Shown here: positions 10,601 to 19,500 of the stretch, one piece after another | Position numbering within the stretch: position 1 is the first letter of the stretch | Layout: every line of letters starts with the position of its first letter | Assembly (NCBI GenBank): GCA_963755085.1 | Contig: CAVWIN010000004.1 | Location: forward strand, 150,076 to 214,075 | DNA length: 64,000 nucleotides | Direction: 5' to 3' | Origin: JACVRM01 sp963755085 | Lineage (GTDB): Bacteria > Actinomycetota > Thermoleophilia > Gaiellales > Gaiellaceae | Position numbers and translations under genes: made by a program | The notes under the pieces: generated by a model | What the model was told of the DNA's origin: nothing | Database searches by the model: none | Seen by the model: only the letters and a program-made list of their open reading frames with translations

Positions 10601-10630
10601 CTCTCAGGGGAACGTTCGCGGACGCTGGCC
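10601..10630 (+). repeat. Dispersed ~30-bp repeat, copy 1
   Basis: CTCTCAGGGGAACGTTCGCG followed by GACGCTGGCC. It belongs to a family with consensus TCAGGGGtCATTCsCGAAC-RC-GCTGGCC, also found at 11467-11497, 13006-13040, 14059-14082, 62722-62754 and, inverted, 62986-63018. Confidence 0.55.
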
Positions 10631-10670
10631 CAGCCGAGCGACGCGTTGTCTACTGGCCCGATTCGCTTGC

Positions 10671-11348
10671 TTACGGGCTGGGGGTGAACAGCTTCCAGTG
10701 CCCCTCGGAGACGACTTCGACGGTGCCGTCGATCACTTTGATGGCGGTCTGATCGTCAATCGCGTACGCCGGCACCGACATCCCGGCGGCCCATCTTTCT
10801 GCGTTGGCCATGGAATGGTCCGGCATATCCTCGTGATCCAGGTGCGGAAACATCGCGAAATCGACCAATCCCAGCGCTCTGTCGCCACCGGTGGTGGGCG
10901 GATTCCCGTAGACGAACTCCTCCCCGACGTTGGGGGCCATCACCAGGCTCCCGGCGCTCACTCCCACGTAGACCGTCTCGCGCAGCGACGGCAAGAGGTC
11001 TGCCAGTCCCGACTGCCGCATCCAGTAGCACAGATACAGGGGATCGCCGCCTCCCACCAGCAGGGCGTCAGTCTCCTGGACCACAGTGGATCCAATGCGC
11101 TCTTCATCGATGCTGGGCAGCGCGGTGAGCTCCAGCACTCCCAAGGACTTCCAACCCAATTCGCACAAGGGGCTGGCGGCTCGTCCGCTGATCAGCCGCC
11201 ATGCACTGCCAGCACCGCCGGGGAAGGCGTAGATCGCGGTCGGAATGCAGAGGGCGCTGGACTCGGCAATCGGTTTGCCCAGGAGATCGACCAGCGCGTC
11301 GTGGATGCTCGCGTTCTTGATGCCAGCGGAAGTGAGAAGAAGCTTCAT
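10671..11348 (-). CDS. Peptidase E family protein (S51)
   Basis: The protein has 225 residues, matching peptidase E, a cytoplasmic serine peptidase that in characterised members removes N-terminal aspartate from dipeptides. Visible features are the family start MKLLLTSAGI, the GGGDPLYLC segment, the nucleophile motif GVSAGS (Ser about residue 129) and the catalytic histidine in FPHLDHED. An AGGAGGC ribosome site precedes the ATG at 11348. It stands alone between two copies of the 30-bp dispersed repeat, within the stretch containing tmRNA 3' fragments, and is probably part of an acquired cassette. The reading frame is intact. Cyanophycinase is a relative but is longer and has different flanking motifs. 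Confidence 0.88.
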   Translation of the reverse strand: MKLLLTSAGIKNASIHDALVDLLGKPIAESSALCIPTAIYAFPGGAGSAWRLISGRAASPLCELGWKSLGVLELTALPSIDEERIGSTVVQETDALLVGGGDPLYLCYWMRQSGLADLLPSLRETVYVGVSAGSLVMAPNVGEEFVYGNPPTTGGDRALGLVDFAMFPHLDHEDMPDHSMANAERWAAGMSVPAYAIDDQTAIKVIDGTVEVVSEGHWKLFTPSP

Positions 11349-11466
11349 GCCTGCCTCCTGGAGTCGTTACTGCGGTGAACGTTCTAGCCGCTTACGGATG
11401 CGTACTGCGGCTAGAGACTGGCAGACCACCGAAGACTCATCGGCTCCAGCCAGATCCAGCCTCGCT

Positions 11467-11497
11467 TCTTCGGGGGTCATGCCCGAACACTGGCCAC
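11467..11497 (+). repeat. Dispersed ~30-bp repeat, copy 2
   Basis: CTTCGGGGGTCATGCCCGAA followed by CACTGGCCACG, matching the repeat family consensus, 119 bp upstream of the peptidase E start. Confidence 0.5.
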
Positions 11498-11530
11498 GCA
11501 GGCTTGATACCGCCAGAAGGCTGTAGTAGC

Positions 11531-11558
11531 GAGGGGGCGGCGGCGCGGCCGCCCCCTC
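11531..11558 (-). terminator. GC-rich hairpin after the TolB-like gene
   Basis: GAGGGGGCGGC / GCCGCCCCCTC, an 11-bp perfect stem with a 6-nt loop, lies 35 bp beyond the stop of the minus-strand TolB-like gene. It has no T-run. Confidence 0.6.
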
Positions 11559-11592
11559 ATCGTCGAGCCCTTCTGTCAGCTGAGCACTCTTC

Positions 11593-12549
11593 TCATTGGT
11601 CGTTCTGGTCTTCGCCCTGGCTGTCTTCGGTGCCGAGGGGCTGCCAGCCGGGGACGAACTGGAGGCCGCCGGGGTGGACTGCCTGCCGGTCGCTTCCGTC
11701 TCTGGCGTTGAGGGTGTAGATGGTGCGGGTGGGGAAGTCGAGGGTGGCGATGCGGGTTCCGTCGGGTGACCAGGCGGTGCCGTAGTCGGTCGCATCGTGG
11801 GTGATCTGGTGTTGGTGGGAGCCGTTGGCGTTCATCACCCAGATGTCGCCCCAGCTGTTGCCCATGTCGGCGATTCCGTGTGTGTCGGCGAGGTAGGCGA
11901 TCTTGCTGCCGTTGGGGCTCCAGTCGGGTACCTGGTCCTTGGGCTGCGAGTCGAAGGTGAGCTGTCTCTGGTTCGAGCCGTCGGCGTTCATCAGCCAGAC
12001 CTGCGAGGTGCCGGTGCGGTTGCTGGTGAAGACGATCTTGTGGCCGTTCGGCGAGAAGGCGGGATAGACGTTGTTGCCGACGCCGCTCGTCAGCCTGGTG
12101 AGGTCGCTGCCGTCGCTGTTGACGACATAGATGTCGCGGGCGAAGGTCGACGTGCCAGCGCAGAAGACGATCTTGCTCCCGTCGGGCGAGAAGTCGGGGA
12201 AGATCGCGGTGGCGCTCATGTGCGTGACCTGCTGTTTGTCCGTGCCGTCCTGATTCATCGTCCAGACCTGGACGGGGCCGCCGCCCTGGCCCGAGCAGTA
12301 GGCGATCCGCTTGCCGTCGGCCGAGTAGGCGGCGCAGGCGTCGAAGCCCGGGTCGGTGGTCAGCCGCTGCAAGTCTTGCCCGTTGGGCTGGACCGAGTAG
12401 ACGTCGGTGTTGCCGTTGATGTTGATGCCGAAGGCGAGCCGTCCATTGGTCTCGCCCCGGTAGGTGGCACGGGCAGAACCGACCACGGTGGCCATGACGA
12501 CGAGTGCAAACACGGCGGCAACGGCCGTTGTGACAACGGTCTTGTTCAT
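11593..12549 (-). CDS. Secreted TolB-like beta-propeller (PD40 repeats)
   Basis: This intact 318-residue protein begins with a signal peptide (MNKTVV, hydrophobic core AAVFALVVMATVV, then GSARAT). The rest is six TolB/PD40 propeller blades with recurring motifs of the form FSPDGSKIVF, YSADGKRIAY, WSPNGSKIAY and WSPDGTRIAT, each followed by WxMNxDG-type turns. Such propellers bind peptides or glycans outside the membrane; no enzymatic residues are evident. A strong GAGGAGG ribosome site lies 8 nt before the ATG, inside the upstream gene, whose stop overlaps this start by 4 bp (ATGA), so the two are co-translated. The preferred location is the cell exterior. It is not the Tol-Pal TolB of proteobacteria, which is longer with an extra N-terminal domain. 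Confidence 0.88.
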   Translation of the reverse strand: MNKTVVTTAVAAVFALVVMATVVGSARATYRGETNGRLAFGININGNTDVYSVQPNGQDLQRLTTDPGFDACAAYSADGKRIAYCSGQGGGPVQVWTMNQDGTDKQQVTHMSATAIFPDFSPDGSKIVFCAGTSTFARDIYVVNSDGSDLTRLTSGVGNNVYPAFSPNGHKIVFTSNRTGTSQVWLMNADGSNQRQLTFDSQPKDQVPDWSPNGSKIAYLADTHGIADMGNSWGDIWVMNANGSHQHQITHDATDYGTAWSPDGTRIATLDFPTRTIYTLNARDGSDRQAVHPGGLQFVPGWQPLGTEDSQGEDQNDQ

Positions 12550-12902
12550 GTCGTTTCCTCCTCGTGGTGTGGGTGCGGCAGATGGCCCGCAGGCCGACGT
12601 CCCGTCAGCCGCCAGGCGACCTTCACGTGCGGTTCGTCGGTGTGGATCGTGAAGCGGCCGTCCTTGAGCTCACCGGTCACGCGCGCAGTGCTCGGCGGCT
12701 CGAGGTCTTGCAGCTCGTACTCGACGGGTGGCTCCAGCGGGCCAGCCTCGGCCGGCAGGCTGACGGTCGCGTAGCCGCGCGCGTCCGTCCACACCTCACC
12801 GTGGTAGGCGTTCGTCTCCGCTGTCGATGCGTCGAGTGGGCGGGCCATCGCAGCGACGATGTCCGAGCGTGGTAAGAGCGCGGCCATAACCGGATAAAGC
12901 AT
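12546..12902 (-). CDS. Small beta-rich protein of unknown function
   Basis: A 118-residue reading, with an alternative start at 12848 (MARPLDAS) that I consider equally likely. The core GEVWTDARGYATVSLPAEAG and the ending DEPHVKVAWRLTGRR resemble a short C-terminal module seen on actinobacterial secreted and tail-like proteins, where VTLP and VSWRVTG mark the first and last strands. No signal peptide or membrane segment is visible. It overlaps the TolB-like gene by 4 bp and probably forms a two-gene operon with it. Function is not known. Confidence 0.6.
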   Translation of the reverse strand: MLYPVMAALLPRSDIVAAMARPLDASTAETNAYHGEVWTDARGYATVSLPAEAGPLEPPVEYELQDLEPPSTARVTGELKDGRFTIHTDEPHVKVAWRLTGRRPAGHLPHPHHEEETT

Positions 12903-13005
12903 TGGCCGACTTCCGGCCCGCGAGCGCTTTCAATCCGGCTCGGGAAGCGGTAAAACGCGCCTGTGGAGTTTCGGATTCTCGGGTCGCTTGAGGGGCTCGA
13001 GGAGC

Positions 13006-13040
13006 CGCGCTCAGGGGTCATTCCCGAACGCGCTGGCCCA
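13006..13040 (+). repeat. Dispersed ~30-bp repeat, copy 3
   Basis: CGCGCTCAGGGGTCATTCCC followed by GAACGCGCTGGCCC. This is the best-formed member of the family. It lies directly ahead of tmRNA fragment C, forming a composite unit of about 100 bp. Confidence 0.6.
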
Positions 13041-13060
13041 CCGAGTGCGCTCTCGCTTGG

Positions 13061-13105
13061 CCGATTGAAATCTTGCGCGGGTTCGATTCCCGCCACGTCC
13101 ATCTC
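13061..13105 (+). repeat. tmRNA 3'-end fragment, copy C
   Basis: CCGATTGAAATCTTGC then GCGGGTTCGATTCCCGCC, followed by ACGTCCATCTC (the acceptor part differs from ssrA at three positions). It shares the left flank of copy B with one mismatch. Confidence 0.7.
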
Positions 13106-13605
13106 AGGTCTTCGAACTCGTCGGAGACCACCGCAGTGGCTCTGCGCCGGCCCGCTTCCGGCCGAGCCAGCCCGCGCGTTCGCTGTGCTCAACCGCGGCG
13201 CCCAAGCCGCCTCGCCCGGAGGAGGAGACGCGGGCGGACGGGCGCTACTCGGTTAACGACGAACGAGGTGGCCGGCGGGCCTAATACCCCTCGACGTTGA
13301 AACCCTTCGAGGTCGATCTGAAACCGTTCTGCGGCGAAAAGTCGAGAGGCAGCTCGCAGTCCTTCTGCACAACGCCCCCCGAGTGATCGTTTCGACTCCT
13401 TCGCGCTCGAGAAAGCTCGTCCAGCTCCGCATGTCATCCTGAACCACGCCGATCGAGAGCGAAATGTCAGGCGAGCGGTGCGTGACGTGCCCGAGCCGGC
13501 GCTGGCACGCACCGCGTGCCTCTCGCCGATGCTTCTCTCAGCTACTCCCACACGCGGCCCGGCGAATGGAGGCTCGCCCGGGGTACTGCGGCCTATCATC
13601 ATTTG

Positions 13606-13974
13606 ATGAGCGAGCTGCCGCATGTCCGCAGTCTCGATGCTGCGACCACGAGCCGCGTCTTGCCTATGGGTCGCGTAGATCTGATCGAGCTCGGCGGCAT
13701 AGCGTTCGACCGAGCCACATTTCAGGCGGGCTGGCGCTGGTCAGAGCACGCAGAGGAAGCCGGTGCAGGCCGGCTGTGCTGCCAACGGCACCTCGGTTTT
13801 CTCATCTCTGGACGGATGCGTTTCAGGATGGACGATGGGACCGAGGTCGAAGCCGCTGCCGGTGATGTCTACTCGATCCCGCCGGGACACGATGCCTGGG
13901 TTGTCGGCGATCAGCCGTGTGCTGCACTCGACTTGAGCGTCCATGAACGTGGCGCTGATGATTCACCTGCCTGA
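13606..13974 (+). CDS. Small cupin-domain protein
   Basis: A 122-residue protein from the ATG at 13606 (MSELPHVRSL); the frame stays open upstream to 13516, but that part is arginine-rich and unconvincing. The core HLGFLISGRMRFRMDDG, GDVYSIPPGHDAWVVG is a classic double-stranded beta-helix cupin, with HL..G and PPGH metal-site motifs. Cupins of this size act as small metalloenzymes or ligand-binding proteins; the substrate is not evident. It sits alone between tmRNA fragments C and D and has no obvious strong ribosome site. Confidence 0.75.
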   Translation: MSELPHVRSLDAATTSRVLPMGRVDLIELGGIAFDRATFQAGWRWSEHAEEAGAGRLCCQRHLGFLISGRMRFRMDDGTEVEAAAGDVYSIPPGHDAWVVGDQPCAALDLSVHERGADDSPA

Positions 13975-14058
13975 CGCCGTCGCCTATCTCGACTCAGGCG
14001 ATGGGGAACGTATGACGGACGCCGAAGTGGGCGCGGGGTACCTACCGCTGGAGGCCCG

Positions 14059-14089
14059 CGGGTGACATTCGCATGCTGGCCGATCCCAG
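14059..14089 (+). repeat. Dispersed repeat, copy 6 (diverged)
   Basis: GCGGGTGACATTCGCATGCT followed by GGCCGATCCCA: a diverged family member directly ahead of tmRNA fragment D, the same arrangement as copy 3 with fragment C. Confidence 0.4.
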
Positions 14090-14103
14090 CGTCTTGTCGG
14101 CCC

Positions 14104-14144
14104 TTCAATCGAATCTTGCGCGGGTTCGATTCCCGCCGCCTCCA
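14104..14144 (+). repeat. tmRNA 3'-end fragment, copy D
   Basis: TTCAATCGAATCTTGC then GCGGGTTCGATTCCCGCC and GCCTCCA. The right flank (AAGCCGTTATCGGAGCCGGT) resembles that of copy B (GAGCCGTTCTCAAGACCGGT), so B and D share more than the tmRNA core. Confidence 0.7.
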
Positions 14145-14191
14145 CTTTCAGCTTGAGCAAGCCGTTATCGGAGCCGGTCGATATGGAGCTT

Positions 14192-14626
14192 TCAGGCGGC
14201 CGGCTTCTCGCTCGTCCAGCCGGGAAAGACAGCCCGCAGGCCAGCCTCGACACAGGCGCGGTCGTCGTCACCGCTGGCGCCACTCGCTGCGGCTGCGCCC
14301 AGCACGCCCTCGCCGCTTCGGATCAACACCGAGCCCGGGCCTGGAATGAGTGGTAGGCGCACGAGCCTGCTGACCGCGTCGAAGAATCCCTCGTGGTACT
14401 CGCGGCTGGCGGCAAGCCCCTCGCCGTCACGGTGCCACAGCGCTGTTCCGGCTGCCTTCGCTTCGGCGATCTGCGCTGAGAGCGGGAACGCGCCGTCCAT
14501 GCGGCCGAGCGCGACGAGGTGTCCGCCCTCGTCGACAACTGCGACCGCGATCTTCCAGCCGTTGGCGAGTGCGTGGTCATTCGCGGCTGCGATGAAGGCG
14601 TGGGCCTGCGCGAGGCTCAGCGGCAT
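14192..14626 (-). CDS. GlcG/HbpS-like heme-binding family protein
   Basis: From the second methionine (MPLSLAQAHAFI) the protein is about 144 residues; an in-frame start exists at 14641. The sequence matches the GlcG/HbpS fold (formerly DUF336): an N-terminal helix AHAFIAAANDHALANGW, central strands IAVAVVDEGGHLVALGRMDGA, a helix IAEAKAAGTALW, and the glycine-rich LIPGPGSVLIRSGEGVLGAAAASGASGDDD. Known members bind heme or small molecules, either as sensors or accessory proteins in glycolate and propanediol utilisation clusters. There are no pathway neighbours here, so its role is unspecified. It follows the last tmRNA fragment and may mark the return to ordinary chromosome. Confidence 0.82.
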   Translation of the reverse strand: MPLSLAQAHAFIAAANDHALANGWKIAVAVVDEGGHLVALGRMDGAFPLSAQIAEAKAAGTALWHRDGEGLAASREYHEGFFDAVSRLVRLPLIPGPGSVLIRSGEGVLGAAAASGASGDDDRACVEAGLRAVFPGWTSEKPAA

Positions 14627-14768
14627 CGCCGGAACGTGCAACAGCCATGGTGGAGTGAATCCGCGGCGGCGGTGAGATCGACCAACTTTGTCGGACGCAA
14701 GACCTCAGGCGGAGTCAACACGGCATCATCGTCGAGTGCCGGCCGGAATCCGGTTTGGTTCGAGTTGC

Positions 14769-15092
14769 CTAGGCGGGAGCACGCTCGTAACTGACCCGAC
14801 GGCGCAGATTGCCGTCGTCGGCTGGGTCGAACCAGATCGAGATCAGGACTGCGCCACGCGCCGCTGGAGACTCCACCAGCTCCGCGTACTCGAGAGCGGC
14901 GGCGCTGCCACGGTCCCCGATCGCCGCGAGAGCCTCGGCGTTCCCTGCTCGCTCGGCGGCGGCGCGCGCCTTGTTCCAGCAACGAACCTCGGCGTGGAGC
15001 TCCTCGCCGTCTTCGCGCCGGATGCGGTAGTCCAGTGCCCAGCCGTCCTGTGAGGGCGCCGTGAGGTCGTGCGTCTCGACCACTTCGGCCAT
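14769..15092 (-). CDS. Conserved-looking protein of unknown function
   Basis: A 107-residue soluble protein from ATG 15092 (MAEVVETHDLT); a start at 15110 is also possible. It reads continuously: LDYRIRREDGEELHAEVRCW, then an alanine-rich helix KARAAAERAGNAEALAAIGD, and GAVLISIWFDPADDG near the end. I recognise no domain. It begins just after the ankyrin remnant on the same strand. Confidence 0.6.
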   Translation of the reverse strand: MAEVVETHDLTAPSQDGWALDYRIRREDGEELHAEVRCWNKARAAAERAGNAEALAAIGDRGSAAALEYAELVESPAARGAVLISIWFDPADDGNLRRRVSYERAPA

Positions 15093-15106
15093 GTGCGCCA
15101 CCGTAC

Positions 15107-15312
15107 CCAACGTGCAACGGGGTCCTCCAGCCGCCTTCCCGGCCGTTGCGCCCGATCATGTGAACCGTCGCCAATTGCGGTAGCTCGTCCACCAGGTGCC
15201 GGAGAGCGTCGAGATCGCCGCCGTGGATCGCCAGCGTCAACTTGACGGCGACAGGATCGCCGTGCGGCAGAGTAAGCCTGGGCGCCGACTCGCCAGACGG
15301 GTCAGGCGACAT
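15107..15312 (-). pseudogene. Truncated ankyrin-repeat protein
   Basis: From MSPDPSGESAPRLTLP the sequence reads AVKLTLAIHGGDLDALRHLV and GGWRTPLHV, a first ankyrin-like helix pair and the start of a second repeat (TPLH). It then loses frame and no further repeats are found. Ankyrin proteins need several repeats to fold, so this is a remnant about 70 residues long. Confidence 0.55.
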
Positions 15313-15399
15313 CGCGGACAAGTGCAAGTGGTTGCCCACGCCACCTTCCCCGCCTCCAACCGGGCGGCGCGCGCATGCCCGGCTAAGGGGGTTGCCTCG

Positions 15400-15913
15400 T
15401 CAGTGGCCGGGAGGCGGGCCTGGGGGGCCGAGGATGTCGAACCCGTTTCGCTTGGCGATCGGGGCGAGCCTCGCCATGTCCGGGTGGCCTTCCAGCGGCG
15501 GGGGCACGACGCGCTCGGGAGCAGGCTCACCGACTTCTCTCTGGAATCCCTCGAATTTCATCGGAGCGAAGCCGACCAGCGCCTTCGCTCCGCCTGCCTC
15601 GGCGTAGAAGGTGTGCGGCACGCCCTTGGGGCCGAAGGCAAACGAGCCGGCCGTCAGGGACAGGCGGGTGTCGGCGACCCAGAAGGTGAGCTCGCCCTCG
15701 AGGACGTAGAACCATTCGTCCTCTTCGGGATGGACGTGCCAGGGTGAGCCGAGACCCTCGGGCACCACGATCTCGACCAGACCGTACTGCCCCGCCGGTG
15801 TCGTCACGGCCGATCTTGATCGTCTGCAGCATGCCGAGCAGCCAGAACGCCTCACCCTCGTTCTCGTCCAGCGCGTATCCCAGCTCTGCTCGCTCTGGTG
15901 CGATGGTGGCCAT
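15400..15913 (-). CDS. Cupin-domain protein (one frameshift)
   Basis: The start at 15913 reads MATIAPERAELGYALDENEG and FWLLGMLQTIKIG; near 15800 the frame changes, and the cupin core follows: WHVHPEEDEWFYVLEGELTF, LTAGSFAFGPKGVPHTFY. The histidines and glutamate of WHVHPEEDE and the H of PHTF form the usual metal site. Full length would be about 170 residues. It is transcribed divergently from the marR gene across a 91-bp gap that contains an inverted repeat, a typical regulator-target pair. A single-base error or mutation near 15800 breaks the frame; otherwise the gene looks healthy. Substrate unknown; related cupins are often called quercetin-dioxygenase-like. Confidence 0.78.
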
Positions 15914-15944
15914 GTCGCGCTCCCTTTCCTACGCTGCTGATATG

Positions 15945-15975
15945 GTTTGCAACAGTCTATGAGCAAACAGTTGCA
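15945..15975. promoter_or_regulatory. Probable MarR operator in the divergent promoter
   Basis: GTTTGC (15945-15950) and GCAAAC (15963-15968) form an inverted repeat with 12 nt between; an overlapping pair TGCAAC (15948-15953)/GTTGCA (15970-15975) adds further symmetry. It lies between the cupin and marR starts. The same GTTTGC/GCAAAC pair recurs at 16505-16525 ahead of the cyclase gene. Operator function is inferred. Confidence 0.5.
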
Positions 15976-16004
15976 GAGCGAACAATCGCACGAGGAACGA
16001 TCGC

Positions 16005-16473
16005 TTGTCAAGTCCCTCGCCGGAACGGCTGCGCGCCTGGCGCCTGTTCTTCGAGAGCGCGCTGGCGCTGCTCGACGTGCTCGACGCCGAACTCGAGCAC
16101 GCCGTTGGCATCTCCCAGCGCTGGTACGACGTCCTCGTCCACCTCGAGGAATCACCGCAAGGCATCCCGATGAACGAGCTGGCCGAACGGATCCTCTACA
16201 GCAAGAGCGGCTTCACCCGCGTTATCGATCGAATGGAGGAGGCAGGACTCGTCCGCCGCGCCCGCCCCGACAACGACCGGCGCACGATCCTCATCGTGCT
16301 TACCGACAAAGGCATCGAGATGATGGAACGCGCGCGCCGCCACCACCGGGACGGAATCCAACGACACTTCGCCCAGCACCTCACCGAGGACCGACATCAA
16401 GGCGCTCATCCGCGCGCTCGAAAAGGTCAGCGCCCACGCACGCCCACTTCGGCCCGGTCGCATCCGCGGCTAG
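16005..16473 (+). CDS. MarR-family transcriptional regulator (frameshift near its end)
   Basis: It starts at TTG 16005 (MSSPSPERLRAWR) after an AGGAAC ribosome site. A helical dimerisation segment precedes the winged helix: LVHLEESPQGIPMNELAERI, recognition helix SKSGFTRVIDRMEEAGLV and wing RARPDNDRRTILIVLT. Near 16391 one extra base shifts the frame; correcting it gives DIKALIRALEKVSAHARPLR and a stop at 16473, a total of about 156 residues, normal for MarR. Without correction the frame runs into the next gene as an artificial fusion. MarR proteins usually repress divergent genes and release DNA when they bind a small phenolic or similar ligand. Likely targets are the cupin and the cyclase regulator. 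Confidence 0.85.
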
Positions 16474-16504
16474 CGACGCGGGCGGACGAGAGCGCGTCTG
16501 GTCC

Positions 16505-16525
16505 GTTTGCCTCGCCGCTGCAAAC
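16505..16525. promoter_or_regulatory. Second GTTTGC/GCAAAC inverted repeat
   Basis: GTTTGC, 9 nt, GCAAAC, ending 16 nt before the GTG start of the cyclase regulator. Same half-sites as in the marR-cupin gap (spacer 12 there). A shared regulator is the simplest reading. Confidence 0.45.
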
Positions 16526-16541
16526 AAGCAACAATCGTGAC

Positions 16542-19500
16542 GTGGCGTTCTGCCCGAGTTGCGGTCGGTCTCTGCCGGCCGAGGCTCGTTTCTGTCCGAG
16601 TTGCGCCAGTCCGGTCACGGTCACCGAGCCGGACGGGTCAAGCGAGGAGCGGAAGCTCGCGACCGTGCTCTTCGCCGATCTGGTGGGCTCGACCGAGCTC
16701 GCCGGCTCGCAGGATCCGGAGCGGACGCGCGCCCTGTTGAACCGCTTCTACGACGCGATGGCGGCCGAGATCGCCGGCGCCGGCGGAACGGTCGAGAAGT
16801 TCGTCGGCGACGCCGTCATGGCGGCTTTTGGTGCCCCGGCTGCGCAGGAGGATCACGCAGAGCGCGCCCTGCACGCCGCGCTGTCGATGCAGCGCCGGCT
16901 CGAGGAGCTGTTCGGCGATGCGCTGTCGCTGCGCATCGGCGTGAATACGGGTGACGTCGTGGTGGGGCAGCCGCGTGAGGGCAGCTCGTTCGTCACCGGC
17001 GACGCGGTCAACGTCGCGGCGCGTCTCGAGCAGGCGGCCGAGCCCGGCGAGATCCTCGTCGGCGAGCGGACGGTCGCGGCGGTCGGAGGCGCGTTCGAGC
17101 TGGGTGAGCAGAACACCGTCGCGGCCAAGGGAAAAGACGGCGGTGTCGCGTGCCGCAGGCTCATCCGCGCACTCACGCTCATGCGGCCGCGAGGCGTGGG
17201 CGGGCTCCGTCATTCCTTCGTCGGTCGCGAGCGGGAGCTCGAGGCGCTCCAACGCGAGTACCGTCGCGCGGTCGAGGAGCGCAAGCCCCGGCTCGACACG
17301 GTCATCGGCGATGCCGGAATCGGGAAGACGACCCTGATCCGGCAGTTCTGGGAGTGGCTGGGAGTGGAATCCCCGGAAACCGGCCGGCGCACCGGACGCT
17401 GCCAGGCCTACGGCAGCGGCGTGGCGTACATGCCACTCGGAGAGATCGTTCGCGAGCACTACGGTCTGCTCGAGAGCGACGCGCCCGACACAGTCCGGCG
17501 GCGGCTCGGGAGCCGGGAGATCCTCGGTCTCACGTTAGGGCTGGAGGCCCCCGCCGACCTTCATCCACTCGTCGCGCGCGACCGGCTGCGGCAGGCCTGG
17601 GTGGCGTTCCTCGACGACCTCGTTGCCGAGCGACCGGCCGTCGTGCTCGTGGAGGATCTGCACTGGGCCGACGAAGCGCTCCTCGACCTCCTCGAAGCAG
17701 GACTGGACGACGTCCGCGGCCCGCTCCTTTTCCTCGTGACCGCGCGTCTCGAGCTTGTCCATAGCCGGCCGGCGTGGGGCGTGGGGCAAGGTCGTGGCCG
17801 TGACGGTGAAACCCTCTGGCTGGAGGCCCTGTCCCAGTCGGACTCCGCTCGCATGGTCGACGAGCTGATCCCTACGGAGTTGCCGGAGCACGTTCGAAGC
17901 GTCGTGATCGACCGAGCGGCAGGAAACCCCTTCTTCGTCGAGGAGCTCGTCCGCACCCTGATCGACAAGGGCGTGCTCGAACGCCGCAACGGCGAATGGA
18001 CGGTGCAGGAGCTGGCCGGCGACTCTGCTGTTCCCGACAACGTGAAGGCCGTCCTGGCCGCCCGGATCGACCTGCTCGCACCCGCCGACAAGGCCGGCCT
18101 TCAGGCGGCGGCGGTGATCGGCCGCACGTTCTGGGCCAGTCCCGTCTACGAGCTGCTGGGCGATGTCGAGCCGGACCTGCGGCTGCTCGAGGAGCGCGAC
18201 TTCATCCGCCACCGGTCCGGCTCGTCGCTTGCCGGTGAGCGGGAGTTCGTGATCAAGCACGCCCTCACGCGCGAGGTGGCGTACGGAAGCCTCCCGACCG
18301 TGAAGCGCGTCCGCCTGCACGCAGCTTTTGCGGACTGGCTCGAGCGTCTGGGGGCGGCACGAGACGAGCATGCGGCGATGCTCGCGCACCACTACGCCGA
18401 GGCTGTACGACCCGAGGACGTCGACCTGGCCTGGCCCGCGGATAGCGAGGAGCTCGCACGTCTACGGGCGCAGGCTGTCATCTGGCTCCGCCGCGCCGCC
18501 GACCTCGCCGTGGGCCGTTTCGACATCGAGGAGGCGCTCGAACAGCTGCGCCGTGCGCTTGAGCTTGCCCCGGAGGACGTCGACCTGTGGTGGGCGACGG
18601 CCCGCGCGCACGCGCTCAAGTTCGACGGGGAGGCCTACTGGGAGGCGATGCTGAAGGCCATCGAGGTCGCCGACGGCCGGCAGGCGCTCGCCGAGCTCTA
18701 CGGCGAGCTCGCGCTCGTGACCACGATGCGCGGGGCCATGTGGAAGCGCTTTCCCGACCATGAGCTCGTCCGCGGCTGGGCCGACCGCGCGCTCGAGCTG
18801 GCCGAGCCCGGGAGCCGGCCGCAAGCGCAGGCCGAGCTGGCCCTCGCGAATCAACAAGATGACGTCGAGGCGGCCGACCGCGCGATCGCGATCGCCGAGC
18901 GGCTTGACGATATCGAGCTGATCTCCTTCGGCTACGGCACGCGCGCGGGGATCGCGTTCGTGACCAGCGAATACGGCGAAGCCGTCGCCTGGGATCAGCG
19001 GAACCGCGTCCTCGACGCCAGGGTCACCGATCCGGATCACCACGCTTTGAACGCGTGGTGGTCGACGGTCTTCGACCTCGGCGTCGCTCGTTTCGACGAG
19101 GCGCGAGCACAGGCGCGCCGGCAGGTGGAGCTCGCCGAACGGCTGAGCGCACACCACGTCGTCCACGGCATGGCGGCGACCCTCTTCGTCGAGGAGGTGA
19201 CTGGCCGCTGGGACTCGATCCGCGCGCTGCAGCCGCGCATCGAGGACCGCATCCAGGCGAACCTCGCGACGCCATGTGTCCTGAACGCAAGCCTCTTGCT
19301 CTCGTGCGCCGTGGCCTGCGCCGAGCTCGGCGACGCAGACGAGGCGAGCCGGCTCGAGCAGGCCGAGGAGGAGCTGGGCATGGACGGATACGAGGTGTTC
19401 CTCGACCCGTTACGCGCCCGTCTCGCCTTGATCCGCGGCGACCTGGACGCGCTGCGCGGACTGCTCGGGAAGATGGATCTGTGGCACTGGGCGACCCACG

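Larger units (their letters stand above)
10184..10670. other. Gene-free island spacer with tmRNA 3' fragment B
   Basis: No credible gene is present. The interval holds the tmRNA-end copy at 10431-10475 and one member of the 30-bp dispersed repeat at 10601-10630. Open frames on the minus strand here carry the typical AAGIEPAQ translation that arises opposite tRNA-like 3' ends and are not genes. Confidence 0.6.
12903..13605. other. Island spacer with repeat copy 3, tmRNA fragment C and a gene remnant
   Basis: About 700 bp without an intact gene. It carries the dispersed repeat at 13006-13040, the tmRNA-end fragment at 13061-13105, and on the minus strand, about 13200-13480, a degraded coding trace (SLSIGVVQDDMRSW..., FLEREGVETIT, FQIDLEG in different frames) that might derive from a VOC-type protein. 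I cannot identify it firmly. Confidence 0.4.

Noticed and set aside
10377..14283. Minus-strand frames containing AAGIEPAQD-type peptides
   Set aside because: These are translations opposite tRNA-like T-arm and acceptor sequence, a known annotation artefact, and mark the tmRNA 3' fragments instead.
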